Below are positions 1-10,850 of a DNA stretch of 64,000 nt, piece after piece. The notes beneath the pieces were generated by a model. That model made no database searches and was not told the origin of the DNA. It was given only the letters and a program-made list of their open reading frames with translations. This DNA comes from Eriocheir sinensis. Taxonomy: Eukaryota > Arthropoda > Malacostraca > Decapoda > Varunidae. A program made the position numbers and the translations under genes. The stretch lies in assembly GCF_024679095.1 (NCBI RefSeq), contig NC_066544.1, positions 1,930,684 through 1,994,683 on the forward strand, read 5' to 3'. How positions within the stretch are numbered: position 1 is the stretch's first letter; each line of letters begins with the position of its first letter.

Positions 1-59
1 ATTTTAAATAACGCAACATCTCCAGGAACATAACCCTCGCGTTAATCGAGAGGTGACTG
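1..59. mobile_element. Terminal fragment of a Tigger-type (TA-target) DNA element
   Basis: The stretch ends in a terminal inverted repeat whose outward reading starts CAGTCACCTCTCGATTAACG and is followed by a TA. That is the usual end structure of pogo/Tigger-type elements. Only one end is in the window, so length and family are unknown. Confidence 0.5.
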
Positions 60-61
60 TA

Positions 62-1156
62 TATGTATAGTTGAAACAGAGCTTGTAAAAGAACTGGAAC
101 TTGTACGGAGGGAAAGAGCAAGTACTACATTTGGAAAAAAGATAGGAAAGGGAGGAGGATTGATGATAATGACAAAACAAAATTTGAAAGTAACTGAAGT
201 GAGATATGGAAATGACAGTGCGGAGGTGATGGCTGTGCAGGTACTGGTAAAAGGTGGAGAGAAGAATAACATAATAACAGTCTATGTCCCCCATATAAGA
301 TATAACGCTATGCTGGAAAATACAATACGGGCACTGACAGGTGAAATAAAAAATATTAAAAAGGTAATATTAACAGGGGACTTACTTCAATTCCAAAGCA
401 GTGAAATGGTAAGATTTTGTAACGGAGGGTGGTGAAAATACTTGGGGAAGTAAACTATTGAAGCTGGTAACAGATAACCTGATGACGCAGTGGGTGCAAG
501 GAGAAACAAGGTTGAGGGGATGACAAACCATCAAGACTTGACCTAATTTTCACACAAAACGTGGAGTTGGATGAAGGAGTCAGTCATGAGTGCCCCTTAG
601 GAAAGTGCGACCATGAACTATTGGAGATGAAAACTTTGGAAGGATGTGAATATCGAGAAGAGGCTTATAAAGAAGAAAGGCAGATTACGCTGGACTTAAG
701 ACTTTCTTCGGTGGGGTAGACTGGACTGATATGAAGAGGAGTACTAATATTCAAGAGAAATATGACACTTTTATGAATATTTATAACATGTTCCATTCTA
801 CACAGTAGAAATTAAAGGAGAGAAACATGGTTTGGATGGAGGTGTGAGACACCAAGAAGAAATATAAATAAGGCATGGAGGAATTTAAAGAAAAGACCAC
901 AATAAAAACAAGAAATGATTGTGAAAATAAGGAGAGAGGAGGAAGCTGAATTTGAAAGAATAGTTTTTAAATGTAAAGAACCAAAAGTGTTTTATAAATT
1001 CGTAAACGGGAAGATAAAAAGAAATGAAATAGGTAAATACACACATAAATGGATGAACTATCTGGAGAGACAGAACAGACTGACGGAGGAGGAAGATCTA
1101 GTACAATGAACTTGATGTGCTTTTACTCACAAGTGAATCGAAAGTGATTAATATAG
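62..1156 (+). pseudogene. CR1-like LINE A, part 1: endonuclease and linker, degenerate
   Basis: Frame-broken non-LTR retrotransposon. Around 160-435 the frame reads the endonuclease motifs VYVPH and ILTGDL; the C-terminal endonuclease part follows near 520-640 (a CPLGK..HELLEM pattern), then the linker before the reverse transcriptase at 915-1109 (KVFYKFVNGKIK). Several stops and frameshifts make it non-functional. The LINE resumes at 1756 after a MITE, at 3329 after a second, and at 4450 after a third, so the mosaic is one ancient insertion of about 2.2 kb of LINE sequence. Confidence 0.75.
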
Positions 1157-1158
1157 TA

Positions 1159-1753
1159 CAGGTAACTCGATTTACGCGAGTATTGTGTACCTGAAGAGGT
1201 CACGTAAATCAAAAACAATGTAAATCAAACAAGAAGTAGCTTTCTATCGAAAAACAAATATTCACTTCATTCAGTGGAGAGAGAGAGAGAGAGAGAGAGA
1301 ATATCCATATCACCGAGACATCCACTAAAGCACTCAGTCTCAGCCTCACTCATGTGAGGAAGAAATGAGGGACACCTTGAGCGACTGGCTAGTATTGGTA
1401 CCAGTAACGAGTAGTCTGGTACCAGTACCGAGCAATCTGGTACCAGTACCGTACTGTATAGCTGGTACCGTTAGTACCGGTACTGGTACCAGTACCTGCC
1501 GACTCCTATTGTTGAGTAGCGTGGCAGCGTGGTGGGTACTGTATTGTTGTTCAAGTGGCGCGCGGGAAGAACTGAGCTCAGCTGTGTGGCTGCGGTGCCG
1601 TGTGAGTCCAGTTGCGTGAGACATCTGGTGGTCACTCCATAAAATATTGTGTATAAGTGAAAAAACGTGTAACTTAAACATTTCTTTGGATTTTGGACCC
1701 TGCGTTATTTCAAAAACGCGTAAACCAAACTCGCGTAAATCAAGAGTTACCTG
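1159..1753. mobile_element. Tigger-type MITE, family M2 copy 1 (TA duplication)
   Basis: Terminal inverted repeats CAGGTAACTC...GAGTTACCTG are flanked by TA on both sides (1157-1158 and 1754-1755). The inner end reads as a near-palindromic GATTTACGCGAGT type sequence. The interior holds a short (GA)n tract and, at about 1396-1497, a tandem array built on GGTACC palindromes. There is no transposase frame, so it is non-autonomous. Copies of the same family lie at 6329-6744 and, truncated, at 27342-27444. Confidence 0.85.
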
Positions 1754-1755
1754 TA

Positions 1756-2402
1756 CAGGAAAAGGAAGGTTGGACTAATGGAATTTATTTAGACCTACAG
1801 AAAACATTCAAAAAGGTACCACATAAGAGACTGATGTGGAAGGTGAAGTGCACTGAAGGACTGGGAGGAAGAATCTTGAGATGGATGAATGACTTTTTGG
1901 AAAATAGGGAAATGAAGACAGTGATCAGGGATGTGAGGTCTTCGTGGGGGAAAGTGAAAAGTGGAGTCTCACAGGGGTCTCCGGTCATGTTTGCAATCTA
2001 CATCAACGACATGGCAGAGGGAGTGAACAGCTATATGAGTTAGTTTGCTGATGATGCTAAGTTGCTGAGGAGGATTGGAAGTGAAGAGGAATGTAAAGCA
2101 CTGCAACAGGACCTGGATAGGATACGGGGAATGGAGTCGTGGATGGGAAATGGAATTAATATCAGAAAGTGCAGTGTGATAGAGTTTGGAAAAAGTAAAG
2201 AGAATTATAGGTAATTATACTTTGGGATATAAGACCATTAATAAATCATCAATGGAAAAGGACCTGGGAGTTACTGTATTGGATAATTTGTCGCCAGAGA
2301 AACACATAAACAGCACTGTAGGTAAGACATACACCTGGTGAGACATAAAAATTGCTTTTCAATATCTGGATGAGGAGATGAAAAAACTGATTGTAACCAT
2401 AA
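1756..2402 (+). pseudogene. CR1-like LINE A, part 2: reverse transcriptase palm
   Basis: Translation gives canonical non-LTR reverse transcriptase blocks in order: the motif-A region YLDLQKTFKKVPHK, the SGVSQGS block near 1965, and FADDAK at about 2043 immediately after an in-frame stop. The thumb follows (KDLGVTVLD...LDEEMKKLIVTII). It stops at 2402, exactly where a TA-flanked element begins. Stops within the frame make it a relic. Confidence 0.8.
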
Positions 2403-2404
2403 TA

Positions 2405-2546
2405 CACTCAGCCCTCGATTTAATGGATTAAAAGGGGGGAAGGGTGGTCCGTTGCTTGACAAAGTCTGTTGCTTGAAAATACGGTTTTGATGTTTCTAAA
2501 GCCGGTGTCACACTGGACAAATCTACCCAGCCTCCCTTCTAGCTTG

Positions 2547-2578
<32 letters not shown>

Positions 2579-3326
2579 GTGATCTGGGCGGCCAGGCGCA
2601 TGTATGCGAGCAGCCCCAGCCACATGCGGGCTTGAGCAGCTGACGGGCGGCTGCTGATGGTGGTGGTAATGATGGGTGTTGGCGGCGTGACCCCCGCATC
2701 GACGCCGCCCAGGCAGTGCCTTCGTTGGGGCCCATGTGTGTGTGGCTGTGTTTATTAGGGCAGGCTCCTCAATGTGCTAATTCGTGCTTTCCACTTGTTG
2801 TGCGAGACTTCTTTCTTTTCTTCCATCTCTTCTTTTTCAAAAAGAAGAGATGGAAGAAAGGAAAGGGGCCCCGTGCAACATGTGGAGGATGGGAATTTGC
2901 AAAGTGAAAAGCCCAAACCCATAATAAATACAGCCACACATGTGCGGGCCCCGATGGGGATGCCGTTCAGGTGCTGCCGATGCGGGGGCCTCGCCACCAA
3001 CGCTCATCATCGCCATCACCGTCATCAGCCATCCGTCAGCTGTTCGGGGCCGGGCCTGGCGCATGGCCAGGGCTGTCTGCACGCATGCGCTTGGCAGCCC
3101 GGATGGGTGGCCAAGCGCAAGATGTCGACGGTTTTCAATTTTCCCCATTAGGCGGACACACACTGTACGATGCGTCCTGTCCAGCGGCCGAAAAGTGGGC
3201 GGAGCTAGAGGCCATAAGACAGTGTGTGTAATTTGTGCGGCGCAGCCTCACGACACAGCCCGATGGCCTCCTGTTGAGATTTTGTGGTCCGTTATATCCG
3301 AAATCCGTTAAATCGAGGGTCGAGTG
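2405..3326. mobile_element. TA-flanked foldback MITE (family M3) with long internal hairpin
   Basis: Ends read CACTCAGCCCTCGATTTAA and, from the other side, CACTCGACCCTCGATTTAA; TA lies on both sides (2403-2404, 3327-3328). Removing the element restores the LINE codons ...T-I-I-R-P-R..., which confirms the boundary. The interior is a long imperfect inverted repeat, about 2585-2837 against 2839-3120, folding around a 27-bp arm palindrome at 2811-2866. An A/T run sits at 2551-2578. Confidence 0.85.
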
Positions 3327-3328
3327 TA

Positions 3329-3381
3329 CGTCCAAGGTTGGAATACGCTGCTATATTATGGTCTCCGCGTCCTATGTCTAA
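3329..3381 (+). pseudogene. CR1-like LINE A, part 3 (RPRLEYA block)
   Basis: A short LINE segment encoding the conserved block RPRLEYAAILWSP that follows the thumb of CR1/Jockey reverse transcriptases. It is isolated between two TA-flanked insertions. Confidence 0.75.
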
Positions 3382-3383
3382 TA

Positions 3384-4447
3384 CAGCCATACCTCGGTTT
3401 ATGAGTGCCTTAGTTAACGAGTTTTGACTTACGAGCGAGAAGAAGAAAAAAAAAAAAAAAAAAAAAAGTCTTACCTCAATACTACTAAGTAAACGTTGCG
3501 TGTCTTGCGCGTGTTGTCAGGTTTGGTGAAAACCATCCACTAGTTTGTTTAGGTATAAGCATTAAGTCACTTAATTTTCTTCCTGACTGATGTCATTTTA
3601 TAATGAAGTAGCAGTAAGTTCTACTGTTATACATTGTTACTTTAGAAAAGAGTTGCCGTTGTTGGCGTTAAGGCAATCGCCACCTTGTCTACGTTTGCGG
3701 AGAGGTTTGCAGTTTAAGTGCCATTGCTGCACTAAAACTTCACAGGCCAGTGACCCAAAGCTGAATCTTGACCTTGCCAGATCCAGTGTGATTTTCTGGG
3801 ACATTTTTTGGGGGAAAAAAAGTGCGTCTTAAAGCCGTCAAATACAGTACACTCAACCCTCGATTTGCCGGATTTCGGATTTGCCGGACAAGAGTCCGTG
3901 GGGTAAAAAAAAAAAAAAAAAAAAAAAAATTCCGGGACAAGTCGATTTAAAACAACCGCGCCACACAAAGTTCGCAAAACGGGCACTAGATGGCACCGCG
4001 GGCGGACAAACACGGCTAGTACTGGACTGTACACAAGTATGCCACACAAGTGTTGTGCTTGGATAGTGGATACACCTCTTCAAACTGTGATGCCACCAAA
4101 AACCCACCAAAGAAAGTAACCAAGCGTACAGTATGTTGTATATGTGCATGTTGTAGAAGGTAATATATTATATTACAGGACAGTATAGGACAGCTATGCG
4201 AGGTGTAGTCCGGGGGTGGGTTGTGTTTCCCGGACATATATAGGGTAAAGTCCGGCAAGGGGGTAGACCCCCGGACATTTTCCATTGCCGGACATTTGCC
4301 ATTCCCGGACAAGCCTTCCCCCCTTTTAGTCCGGCAAATCGAGGGTTGAGTGTAATTTCAATGGGGAAATTCATTTTGGGTTACGAGTGTTTTGGTGTAC
4401 GAGCAAAATTCCGGTATGAATTAAACTTGTAAACCGAGGTATGACTA
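3384..4447. mobile_element. TA-flanked Tigger-type MITE (family M4), host of a nested MITE
   Basis: The left end CAGCCATACCTCGGTTTATG pairs with the right end reading TAGTCATACCTCGGTTTAC; TA flanks at 3382-3383 and 4448-4449. The last base of the right end has changed (A for G). A second element is nested inside at 3850-4352. Poly-A runs and AT-rich filler make up the rest; no transposase frame is seen. Confidence 0.8.
3850..4352. mobile_element. TA-flanked MITE nested in M4 (family M5)
   Basis: Inverted ends CACTCAACCCTCGATTTGCC and the exact complement at 4333-4352 are flanked by TA at 3848-3849 and 4353-4354. GGACA/TCCGG motifs recur in the body. The termini resemble those of M3 (CACTCRACCCTCGATTT), so the two families are related. 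Confidence 0.85.
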
Positions 4448-4449
4448 TA

Positions 4450-4832
4450 AGGAAATTAGAAAGGATTCAGAGGGCATCAACAAAGCTGGTTCCAGGACTA
4501 AGAAACTTAACATACGAAGAGAGATTGAAGTAGCTGAACCTATTGACACTGGAACAGAGGAAGGAGAGAGATCTGATTACAGTATATAGGGTGCTGAGTG
4601 AGATGGAGAAAGGGCACAAAGAAGATCTAACAATGTGGGATACAAAAGAGTCAAGAGGTTATGGAAGGAAGATGAAAAAGGAAGCCTCTAGAAGAGACAA
4701 AGAAGAACAGCTTTCCACAAAGAGTGGTGGAGACCTGGAACGACCTGGAAAAAGATGTGGTCCACACAAAGACGATTCATGTATTTAAGGCCAAATTGGA
4801 TTAAAGTAGATATAGAGACATATACCACAACC

Positions 4833-4835
<3 letters not shown>
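4450..4835 (+). pseudogene. CR1-like LINE A, part 4: C-terminal end
   Basis: The LINE resumes with RKLERIQRASTKLVPGLR, then TYEERLK and TLEQRKERDLI, the conserved C-terminal signature of CR1-like LINE proteins in arthropods. It has an in-frame stop near 4533 and ends before a (GA)n and G-rich tract. Confidence 0.75.

Positions 4836-4837
<2 letters not shown>

Positions 4838-4870
<33 letters not shown>
4838..4870. repeat. (GA)n then G-run at the LINE A 3' end
   Basis: About 24 bases of GA dinucleotide followed by a G run and C-rich (CCCAC) sequence. It directly abuts the LINE 3' end, so it may be tail-derived. Confidence 0.7.
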
Positions 4871-5052
4871 ACAGGCACCCTTCCCCCACCCCCACCCACA
4901 CCCACTGTAAGAGATTACTTAATCATGGCATTCATACACACAAAGGACCTGGAGCATGATGACACGGAAAACTTGATGATAAAGAATAGTGAAAGAATAA
5001 GAACATACAGTGGCCTTGTGTCTAACACGGGAATTTGGTCAGAGATCACATC

Positions 5053-5141
5053 GCAGTGGCAGTATCGTAACCAATGAGGTTCATCTGATGTGCGTTGTTG
5101 CCAATGCGTAGAGCTCCCTTGATTTGGGGTATTGGGAAAAG
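5053..5141 (+). pseudogene. U4 snRNA-derived sequence, rearranged
   Basis: From 5053 the sequence GCAGTGGCAGTATCGTA, then CCAATGAGGTT, matches the 5' half of U4 spliceosomal RNA almost base for base, and similarity continues to about 5106. The later U4 segment that reads CTTTTCCCAATACCCC in the RNA appears reverse-complemented at 5126-5141. A real U4 gene would have that segment in the same orientation, so this is a rearranged derivative. It sits about 230 bp upstream of the RTE-like LINE coding start. Confidence 0.75.
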
Positions 5142-5169
5142 AGCAATATAGCTACCCTGACTGGGAAGG

Positions 5170-6326
5170 TAGCCTACCCCATCCTCACCTTCACGTGGTA
5201 TGCACCGTTAGTATACCCTGCGGGGTAGAACCAACGGGGAGGGGGGCAGCGACCATCAGCTGTTGTTTTTAATCCTTTTAGCCTGGACAAGGAGCAAGTC
5301 TCCATAATACTACATTGGACTGGCCACCCGTTGGTGGCCTTTAATACTTTTATCGAGTTTTTGAGGCAGGAGCAATGGCCAGGGGGCGGCAGGAGAGTAG
5401 GGAATGCTTGAGACTGGTGTCTATAAATGTGAATGGGGTAGGTGAAGAGGAAAAGAGGAGAGTGATGATGGAAAATTTTGTGAATGGAAGAGTGGATGTG
5501 TTGGGAGTGAGTGAAACACATATTTGAAGAACTGGTGTGAGTGATGGTAGAGAGGGTACATGGGAGGGTGTGCCTGGGGGGGTTGTATGGACAGGGATGG
5601 ATGAGAAGTAAAAAGGCAGAAGTAAGGAAGGATGTGCTATTGTGATGTCTGAAGGAGTGTGGAATGGTGTGACTGATTATGGCTGGAAGGGATCAAGAAT
5701 TGTGTGGGTGAAAGGAAAAATAGGTTTAGTAATGTTTGGGTATGTAAATATATGCACCAGTAAATGTGAAAGTAAAAAAGGACTGAGAGAAAGGGAAGCT
5801 TTTTTGGAGGAAGTGAATACATGTCTGAAGAGTTTTGAGAAACAAAGGAAACTTATTATGATGGGAGATGTGAATGCTGAAGTGGGTGATGAATGTGTGA
5901 TGGATGTGGTGGGAAAATGGGGGATACTTGGAAAGAATGAAAATGGAGAGTGCCTGGTGGATGTCAGTGCTGAGAGGGGGCTGTTCTAGCTTAACACCTT
6001 CTTTCAGCACAAGAATATCCACCATTACAATAGGAGGAGGAGAAAACTATGAGCAAAAAGGATTGATTGATTATGTGGCAGTAGATGGAAGGCTTAAAAA
6101 AAATATTTGTGATGTGAAGGTAGTAAGAGGAATGTTTGATGGTTCTGACCATCTTGCAGTGCTGGCAAAATTAAAGCTGAAAGAAAAGTGGGTGTTTGAA
6201 AAGAAAGGTGAAGTAAAAAAGGAAATACTGAAGATAGAAAAGTTACAGGAAAAAATAAATAAAAGATGAGTATAAACGTGAAATGGCAAAGGCCTTAAGT
6301 AAAAAATGGGAAAGTGTAAAAGATAG
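5170..6326 (+). pseudogene. RTE-like LINE B, 5' part: leader and endonuclease
   Basis: Coding similarity begins near 5375 (RLVSINVNG, the start of the apurinic-type endonuclease), then VLGVSETH, a WTGMDEK block, GCAIVMSEGVWNGVTDYG (about 5630-5690), MMGDVNAEVG near 5860, and the SDHLAVLAKLKL end block near 6150. The gene is broken by stops (5525, 5989) and a frameshift. It continues after a TA-flanked MITE at 6329-6744. Confidence 0.8.
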
Positions 6327-6328
6327 TA

Positions 6329-6744
6329 CAGGTAACTCTCAATTTACGCGGCTATTGTGTCCTTGAAGAGGTCGTGTAAATCAAAAACAATGTAAATCAA
6401 ACAAGAGGTAGGTTTCTATCGAAAAATAAATATTCATTCAGTGGAGAGAGAGAGAGAGAGAGAGAGAATGTCACCAAGATATCCACTCAGGCACTCAATC
6501 TCAGCCTCATTCGTGTGAGGAAGAAATGAGGGACACCATGAGCGACTGGCTAGTATTGGTACTGGTACCAAGCAGTCTGGTACCGGTACCGTACTGTATA
6601 GCTGGTACCGTTAGTACTTGCGCACCCCTATTGTTGAGTAGCGTATAAGTGAAAAAAACGTGTAAATTAAACATTTATTTGGATTTTGGACCCCGCGTTA
6701 TTTAAAAAACGCATAAACCAAACTCGCGTAAATCAAGTTACCTG
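6329..6744. mobile_element. Tigger-type MITE, family M2 copy 2 inside LINE B
   Basis: Ends CAGGTAACTC and the complement CTTGATTTACGCGAG are flanked by TA at 6327-6328 and 6745-6746. The interior matches the copy at 1159-1753 but is shorter in the GGTACC array. The minus-strand LINE fragment at 28118-28365 has the same junction without the element, with one TA, which proves the boundaries. Confidence 0.9.
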
Positions 6745-6746
6745 TA

Positions 6747-8915
6747 CAAATATTGAAAAAGTTTTTGGAACATTTAAGGAACTAATGTTAACTATAACAA
6801 AAAAAAGTGTTAGGGATGAAAGTGGTGAGAGATGGAAAAAGAAAAGGAAATTCATGGTAGACAGAAGAGATAAGGAGGATAGTAAAAGAGAAAAGGGAAC
6901 TTTTTAAGAAAACTCAATAAAGTAATGTGGCTGAGCAAGTAAAAAGGGAAAGGAAAAAGAAATAGAGAGAATGCTAAATGAAATTAAAACAAGCAATAGA
7001 AGAAAGTAAGAAGAGAGTTGATGAAGACTTTGGAAAAAGACTAAGTGAAAAATGTAAAGGGAACAGGAATTCATATTGGAAAAAAGTAAAAAACGAAAGA
7101 AATGCAGAAAATATCTCCCCAAATAAAATAAATGAAGTTATGGATGAGAATGGAAAGATGTTAAAAGACGGGGAAGCTGTGAAAGAGAGTTGGAGAGAAT
7201 ATTTCAAAAAGTTAATGAATTTTGAGGATGGACGTCCAGCAGCTGTAACAGCAGCAGTTTTGAGTAGAGGTAGAGGAGGAGTATATAAAGAAAGAAGTAT
7301 AACATACAAAGAAGTAAATCAGGCAATAAAAAGATTAAAAAATGGAAAGGCAGCAGGAATTGATGAAATCACAGCAGAAATGTTGAAGTGTGGAGGAGAT
7401 GAAGGTTAAATGGATGGTCAAGCGAAAAGCATGGGAGGGGGTGCCAGCAGACTGGACGAGCCATCATTGTCACAGCTTACAAGGGAAGGGCAGGAGAGGG
7501 AATGTGGGAGCTATAGAGGTATAAGTCTCTGAGTATACCTGAAAGGTATATGGAAAAGTCATAATAGAGAGGGTGCAAAAGACTTACAGAAGAGAAAATT
7601 AGTGAAGAGCAAGGAGGCTTCAGGAAGGAAAGGGATGTGTGGATCAGATATTTTCCTTCAGGATGGTAGTAGAAAAATAATAGCAAAAGAAAACTATCGC
7701 TGCCTTCATGGATTTGGAAAAAGCTTATGACAGAGTCGATTGGATTGCATTGTGGGATGTTTTAAAGATTTATGGTGTGGGAGGAAAACTGCTTAGTGCA
7801 ATAAAGTCTTCCTATGAGGATGCATCTGCATGTGTCAAAATTAGTGGAGAAACAAATGAACATTTTGAGATAAAAGTGGGCTTAAGGCAGGAAAGGCCAT
7901 GTCACCATGGTTATTCAACATTTATATGGATGGTGTTATTAGAGAAATGAAGGGCAGAATTGGGGAAGTTGGAGTAAGAATGTTTGATGAGGGAAGGAAG
8001 TGTACTGAATTTGATACTGTTTGCTGATGACAGGGTGCTCATTGCAGAAAATGAAAGTGACTTACAAAATTTGGTCAGTGTTTTTGATAGTGTCTGTAAA
8101 AGGAGAAAGCTGAAAGTAAATGTCAACAAAAGTAAAGTGATGGTTTGTGAGTGAAGTAGAAGTGAGGTTATAGATTTTGTATGCCCATATAGAGTGGGAA
8201 TTAAATGTGAAAAAGAATGCAAAATAATTTTGAATGGCAAAGAAATGGAGGAGGTCAAAGTACCTTGGATCAGTTATATGTAAGCATGGTGGTACGGAGG
8301 GAGAGATAAGAGAAAGGGCATTGCAAGGAAGAAGGGTGGTAGGGTCTTTGGGACGAATCATGAATGGCAGAAGTGTGAGCATGGAGGTAAAGAAGGATTT
8401 GAGAAATACAATAATAGTACCAACCTTCACATACGCAAGTGAAACATGAGTCTGGAATGAAAGTCAGAGGTCTAGAGTGCAGGCAATGGAAATGAGTTAT
8501 TTGAGGAGTGCTTGTGGTGTGAGTAGAATGGATGGAATGAGTAATGAAAGTGTGTACGAGTATTTTGGAATGTGTCACGGGGGTAAAGGGAAGAAGTGTG
8601 GAGTGGTGGAAGAAGTGAAGCGACAGACTTTAAAGTGGTTTGGCCACATGGAGCGAATGGAGGAGAGTACGATGACCAGAAGGGTGTATGCGAGTGAGAT
8701 AGAGGGAGGGAATGCTAGAGGACAACCTCCAGTGAAATGGAGAGATAGGGTGCAGGAGTACGTTAGGGAGAGGGGGGAAAGATCTTTGAGAAACTTTGAG
8801 CAGGCAAGGAGGGAGTGTCTGGATAGAAAAAGTTGGAAACTCTTCTGCCGTGGCCATCCCCTGGTGGGAGCTCCTAGGAGCAGGCGTCGATGAAATGATG
8901 ATGATGATGATTATA
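6747..8915 (+). pseudogene. RTE-like LINE B, 3' part: reverse transcriptase and C-terminal domain
   Basis: Blocks in order: KLKQAIEESKKRV linker, IKRLKNGKAAGIDEITAEML (RT start, about 7320-7395), FMDLEKAYDRVDW motif A near 7707, SGETNEHFEIKVGLRQ near 7845, FADDRVLIAE near 8025, LGSVICKHGG near 8265, then the C-terminal block KWFGHMERM...TRRVY and RGHPLVGAPRSRRR ending at 8893. The element ends in a short (GAT)n tail, typical of RTE elements, rather than poly-A. Frameshifts and stops inactivate it. A truncated sister copy is at 39784-40653. Confidence 0.85.
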
Positions 8916-9180
8916 TTGTGTTGGATGAAATTAGCACTGAACAAACAAAAACCTATAGGAAAAATTAATTTTGGCGGGGAACTTCTGAAAAATGCACTTG
9001 ACCCTCAATTTCTCAGATTATTGGATTTCCTGGATAAAATATGGGGTTCTGTAGCAATTTGTCAGACCCTTGCCTCAAGTTAAATCTGGAAACCAAAATA
9101 GAATCCAGGTAAAAAATCTGGGGTTTGACGTAATCTGTCAGTTGGAAGACTTGTGATTAGACAAGTTCACATCTGCAACA
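8916..9180. other. Unassigned intergenic stretch with a possible MITE end
   Basis: No gene seen. A sequence near 8998 (CACTTGACCCTCAATTT) resembles the ends of families M3 and M5, but no partner end was found. Confidence 0.3.
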
Positions 9181-9181
9181 T

Positions 9182-9745
9182 CGTTGTTAGTGGCCGATAT
9201 TGTTGTAGTTTGGGATGATGGCCATGTTGCCTCTACCACGGGTTCACTAGTAATTCACAAAGCTTTGGATTCTTGTTCAATTAATCAATTGGGGGAATAT
9301 ACCCTGCCTACCCTCCGTTGCCAAACCCAGGGGTTCCTCCAAGTAAGCCTCCATGCAGACACCCTACCCATCCCTAAGTACATCTGGCAGGATCTATCGA
9401 CTTGCTCAAGCATCGAACTGTGGGCGTCCCCTTGGCCTCCTCTACTCAGGGTTGTCTCTTACAAACAACCCAATGAGCAGGGTCAGCTTCTGGGTAGTGT
9501 GCCACATGCCTTTATAGCAGGAGTTGGCGTTGATGGACTATGCGGGTAATATACATCGAATTAGTCTCACGGAGTAGTTGCCAGTTTGACACAAAATCAT
9601 TCCATGATTCTGCATACACTTATATCCAAAGGCATCAATATAGCTCTCCAAGTCACTATTTAGTGTCCATGTCTCACGTCCACAACAGGTTTAATAAGCT
9701 TCTTCTTGTGACATACATTCTTGTCTGTTTACAATTATCAGCTGA
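9182..9745 (-). pseudogene. RTE-like LINE 3'-end relic
   Basis: Reverse-strand translation yields a decayed version of the C-terminal block with CETW..NSD..R.DAF and RIM motifs, and an arrangement like that of the plus-strand relic at 63260-63908. Many stops are present. Boundaries are approximate. Confidence 0.45.
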
Positions 9746-9856
9746 GCGGCTACTGTAGTTATGATCATTTTTATTATCTATTTCATATTTTTATTACCTG
9801 ATTTTTATAGAAAGAGCATTTATTAGTAAATAATTCACATGGTATGATATGCTTAA

Positions 9857-10114
9857 CCCTTTCCTTGCGCGCGATGCAGACGAGACTATCCCCTCAGGTG
9901 CAGTCGGGCAGCCCAATGGGGGGTCTCTTTTAACCTCAGTATCTCAAAAACTATTCATCACAGCTAAAAACCAAAAACACCAATGGAAAGAGTAGGTCCA
10001 GATCTATAGGAGTCGGTTATGTATGCCTCTCTTAACTGACGTACATTACTGCATTCGCTCAGGGAGCTTTGAATGTTAACACTTACGTCAAAAGCGTATG
10101 GGATGATCAGCCAT
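9857..10114. mobile_element. Left end of a possible TTAA-target element, running into the gap
   Basis: TTAA at 9853-9856 is followed by CCCTTTCCTTGCGCGCGATG, an end type like the TTAA-flanked element at 36929. The right end is not visible because the assembly gap begins at 10115. Confidence 0.4.
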
Positions 10115-10214
10115 NNNNNNNNNNNNNNNNNNNNNNNNNNNNNNNNNNNNNNNNNNNNNNNNNNNNNNNNNNNNNNNNNNNNNNNNNNNNNNNNNNNNNN
10201 NNNNNNNNNNNNNN
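10115..10214. other. Assembly gap (100 N)
   Basis: Exactly 100 undefined bases, a conventional scaffold-gap size. True length is unknown. The next LYST exon could be hidden here or lie below the window. Confidence 0.99.
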
Positions 10215-10274
10215 ATATAGATAAATAGATAGATAGATATAGCTTAAGAATATGCAGAATTACTTTGCTCTCAC

Positions 10275-10341
10275 CTCATAGTTGTTGATGTAGTGTTGCT
10301 CCTTTGCTTGATGCTGCACTGCAATTGGTTTCTTGAGATTC
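10275..10341 (-). CDS. LYST: LYST exon 9 (BEACH domain, internal)
   Basis: Reads N-L-K-K-P-I-A-V-Q followed by an EQHYINNYE stretch. The first base completes an Arg codon begun in exon 8, giving the BEACH signature ...FRNLKKPIAVQ that continues the block in exon 8. Acceptor is attacag, donor GAG|GTGAGA. The exon is 67 nt, entering in phase 2 and leaving in phase 0. Known BEACH proteins act in membrane trafficking; LYST controls lysosome-related organelle size. The next coding exon was not found, probably because of the gap or because it lies beyond the window edge. Confidence 0.88.
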
Positions 10342-10850
10342 CTGTAATGGGCAAAGGGTTATCATATTTATTTTTTACCAATTTATAGCCATTAATAAAG
10401 CAAAGATTTAGTAGCACAGCAATTGCTCACACAGATGAGAATATAAGTATTGCCTACAGGTACAAATACTGTCCTAAATTGATGTGTTCCAATTAAAGTT
10501 GGGGGTGATGCTACCTGTTTCACAAAGCCATTTCAACCTTTCTCTCCTAAATAATGACTTGAAGATGGATGTGATTCTATCCTCTAGTTTATTTATGTAG
10601 TTAGCCTGTTTACAGTGGGGATGTAGATACCAGACAGTGCCTTTTTCAAATTTTAGCTAGGAAAATATTTCCCTTAGAGGGCAAGGATGAAGCACATTTA
10701 CAAGCTTTTTGTTTATAGTAACACATCAAATTAGTTTATTGATTCTTTTTATAAACACATAACTGCATAAAACAATGTTAAAGTAAAGGATTTATCTAGA
10801 ATATGCTATTTATATCAATTCAAGGAAATTTGCTATCTTTTATGAACATT

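Noticed and set aside
1365..1619. Coding frames at both strands over the GGTACC array
   Set aside because: They fall inside the M2 MITE and read its palindromic repeat.
5041..5170. Functional U4 snRNA gene
   Set aside because: The later U4 segment is in reverse orientation and no intact 3' stem or Sm site follows.
5180..5220. Reverse U1 snRNA fragment next to the U4 piece
   Set aside because: Only short matches (CACCTTC, TGGTAT, GTTAGTAT-like) in order; too weak to support as a feature.
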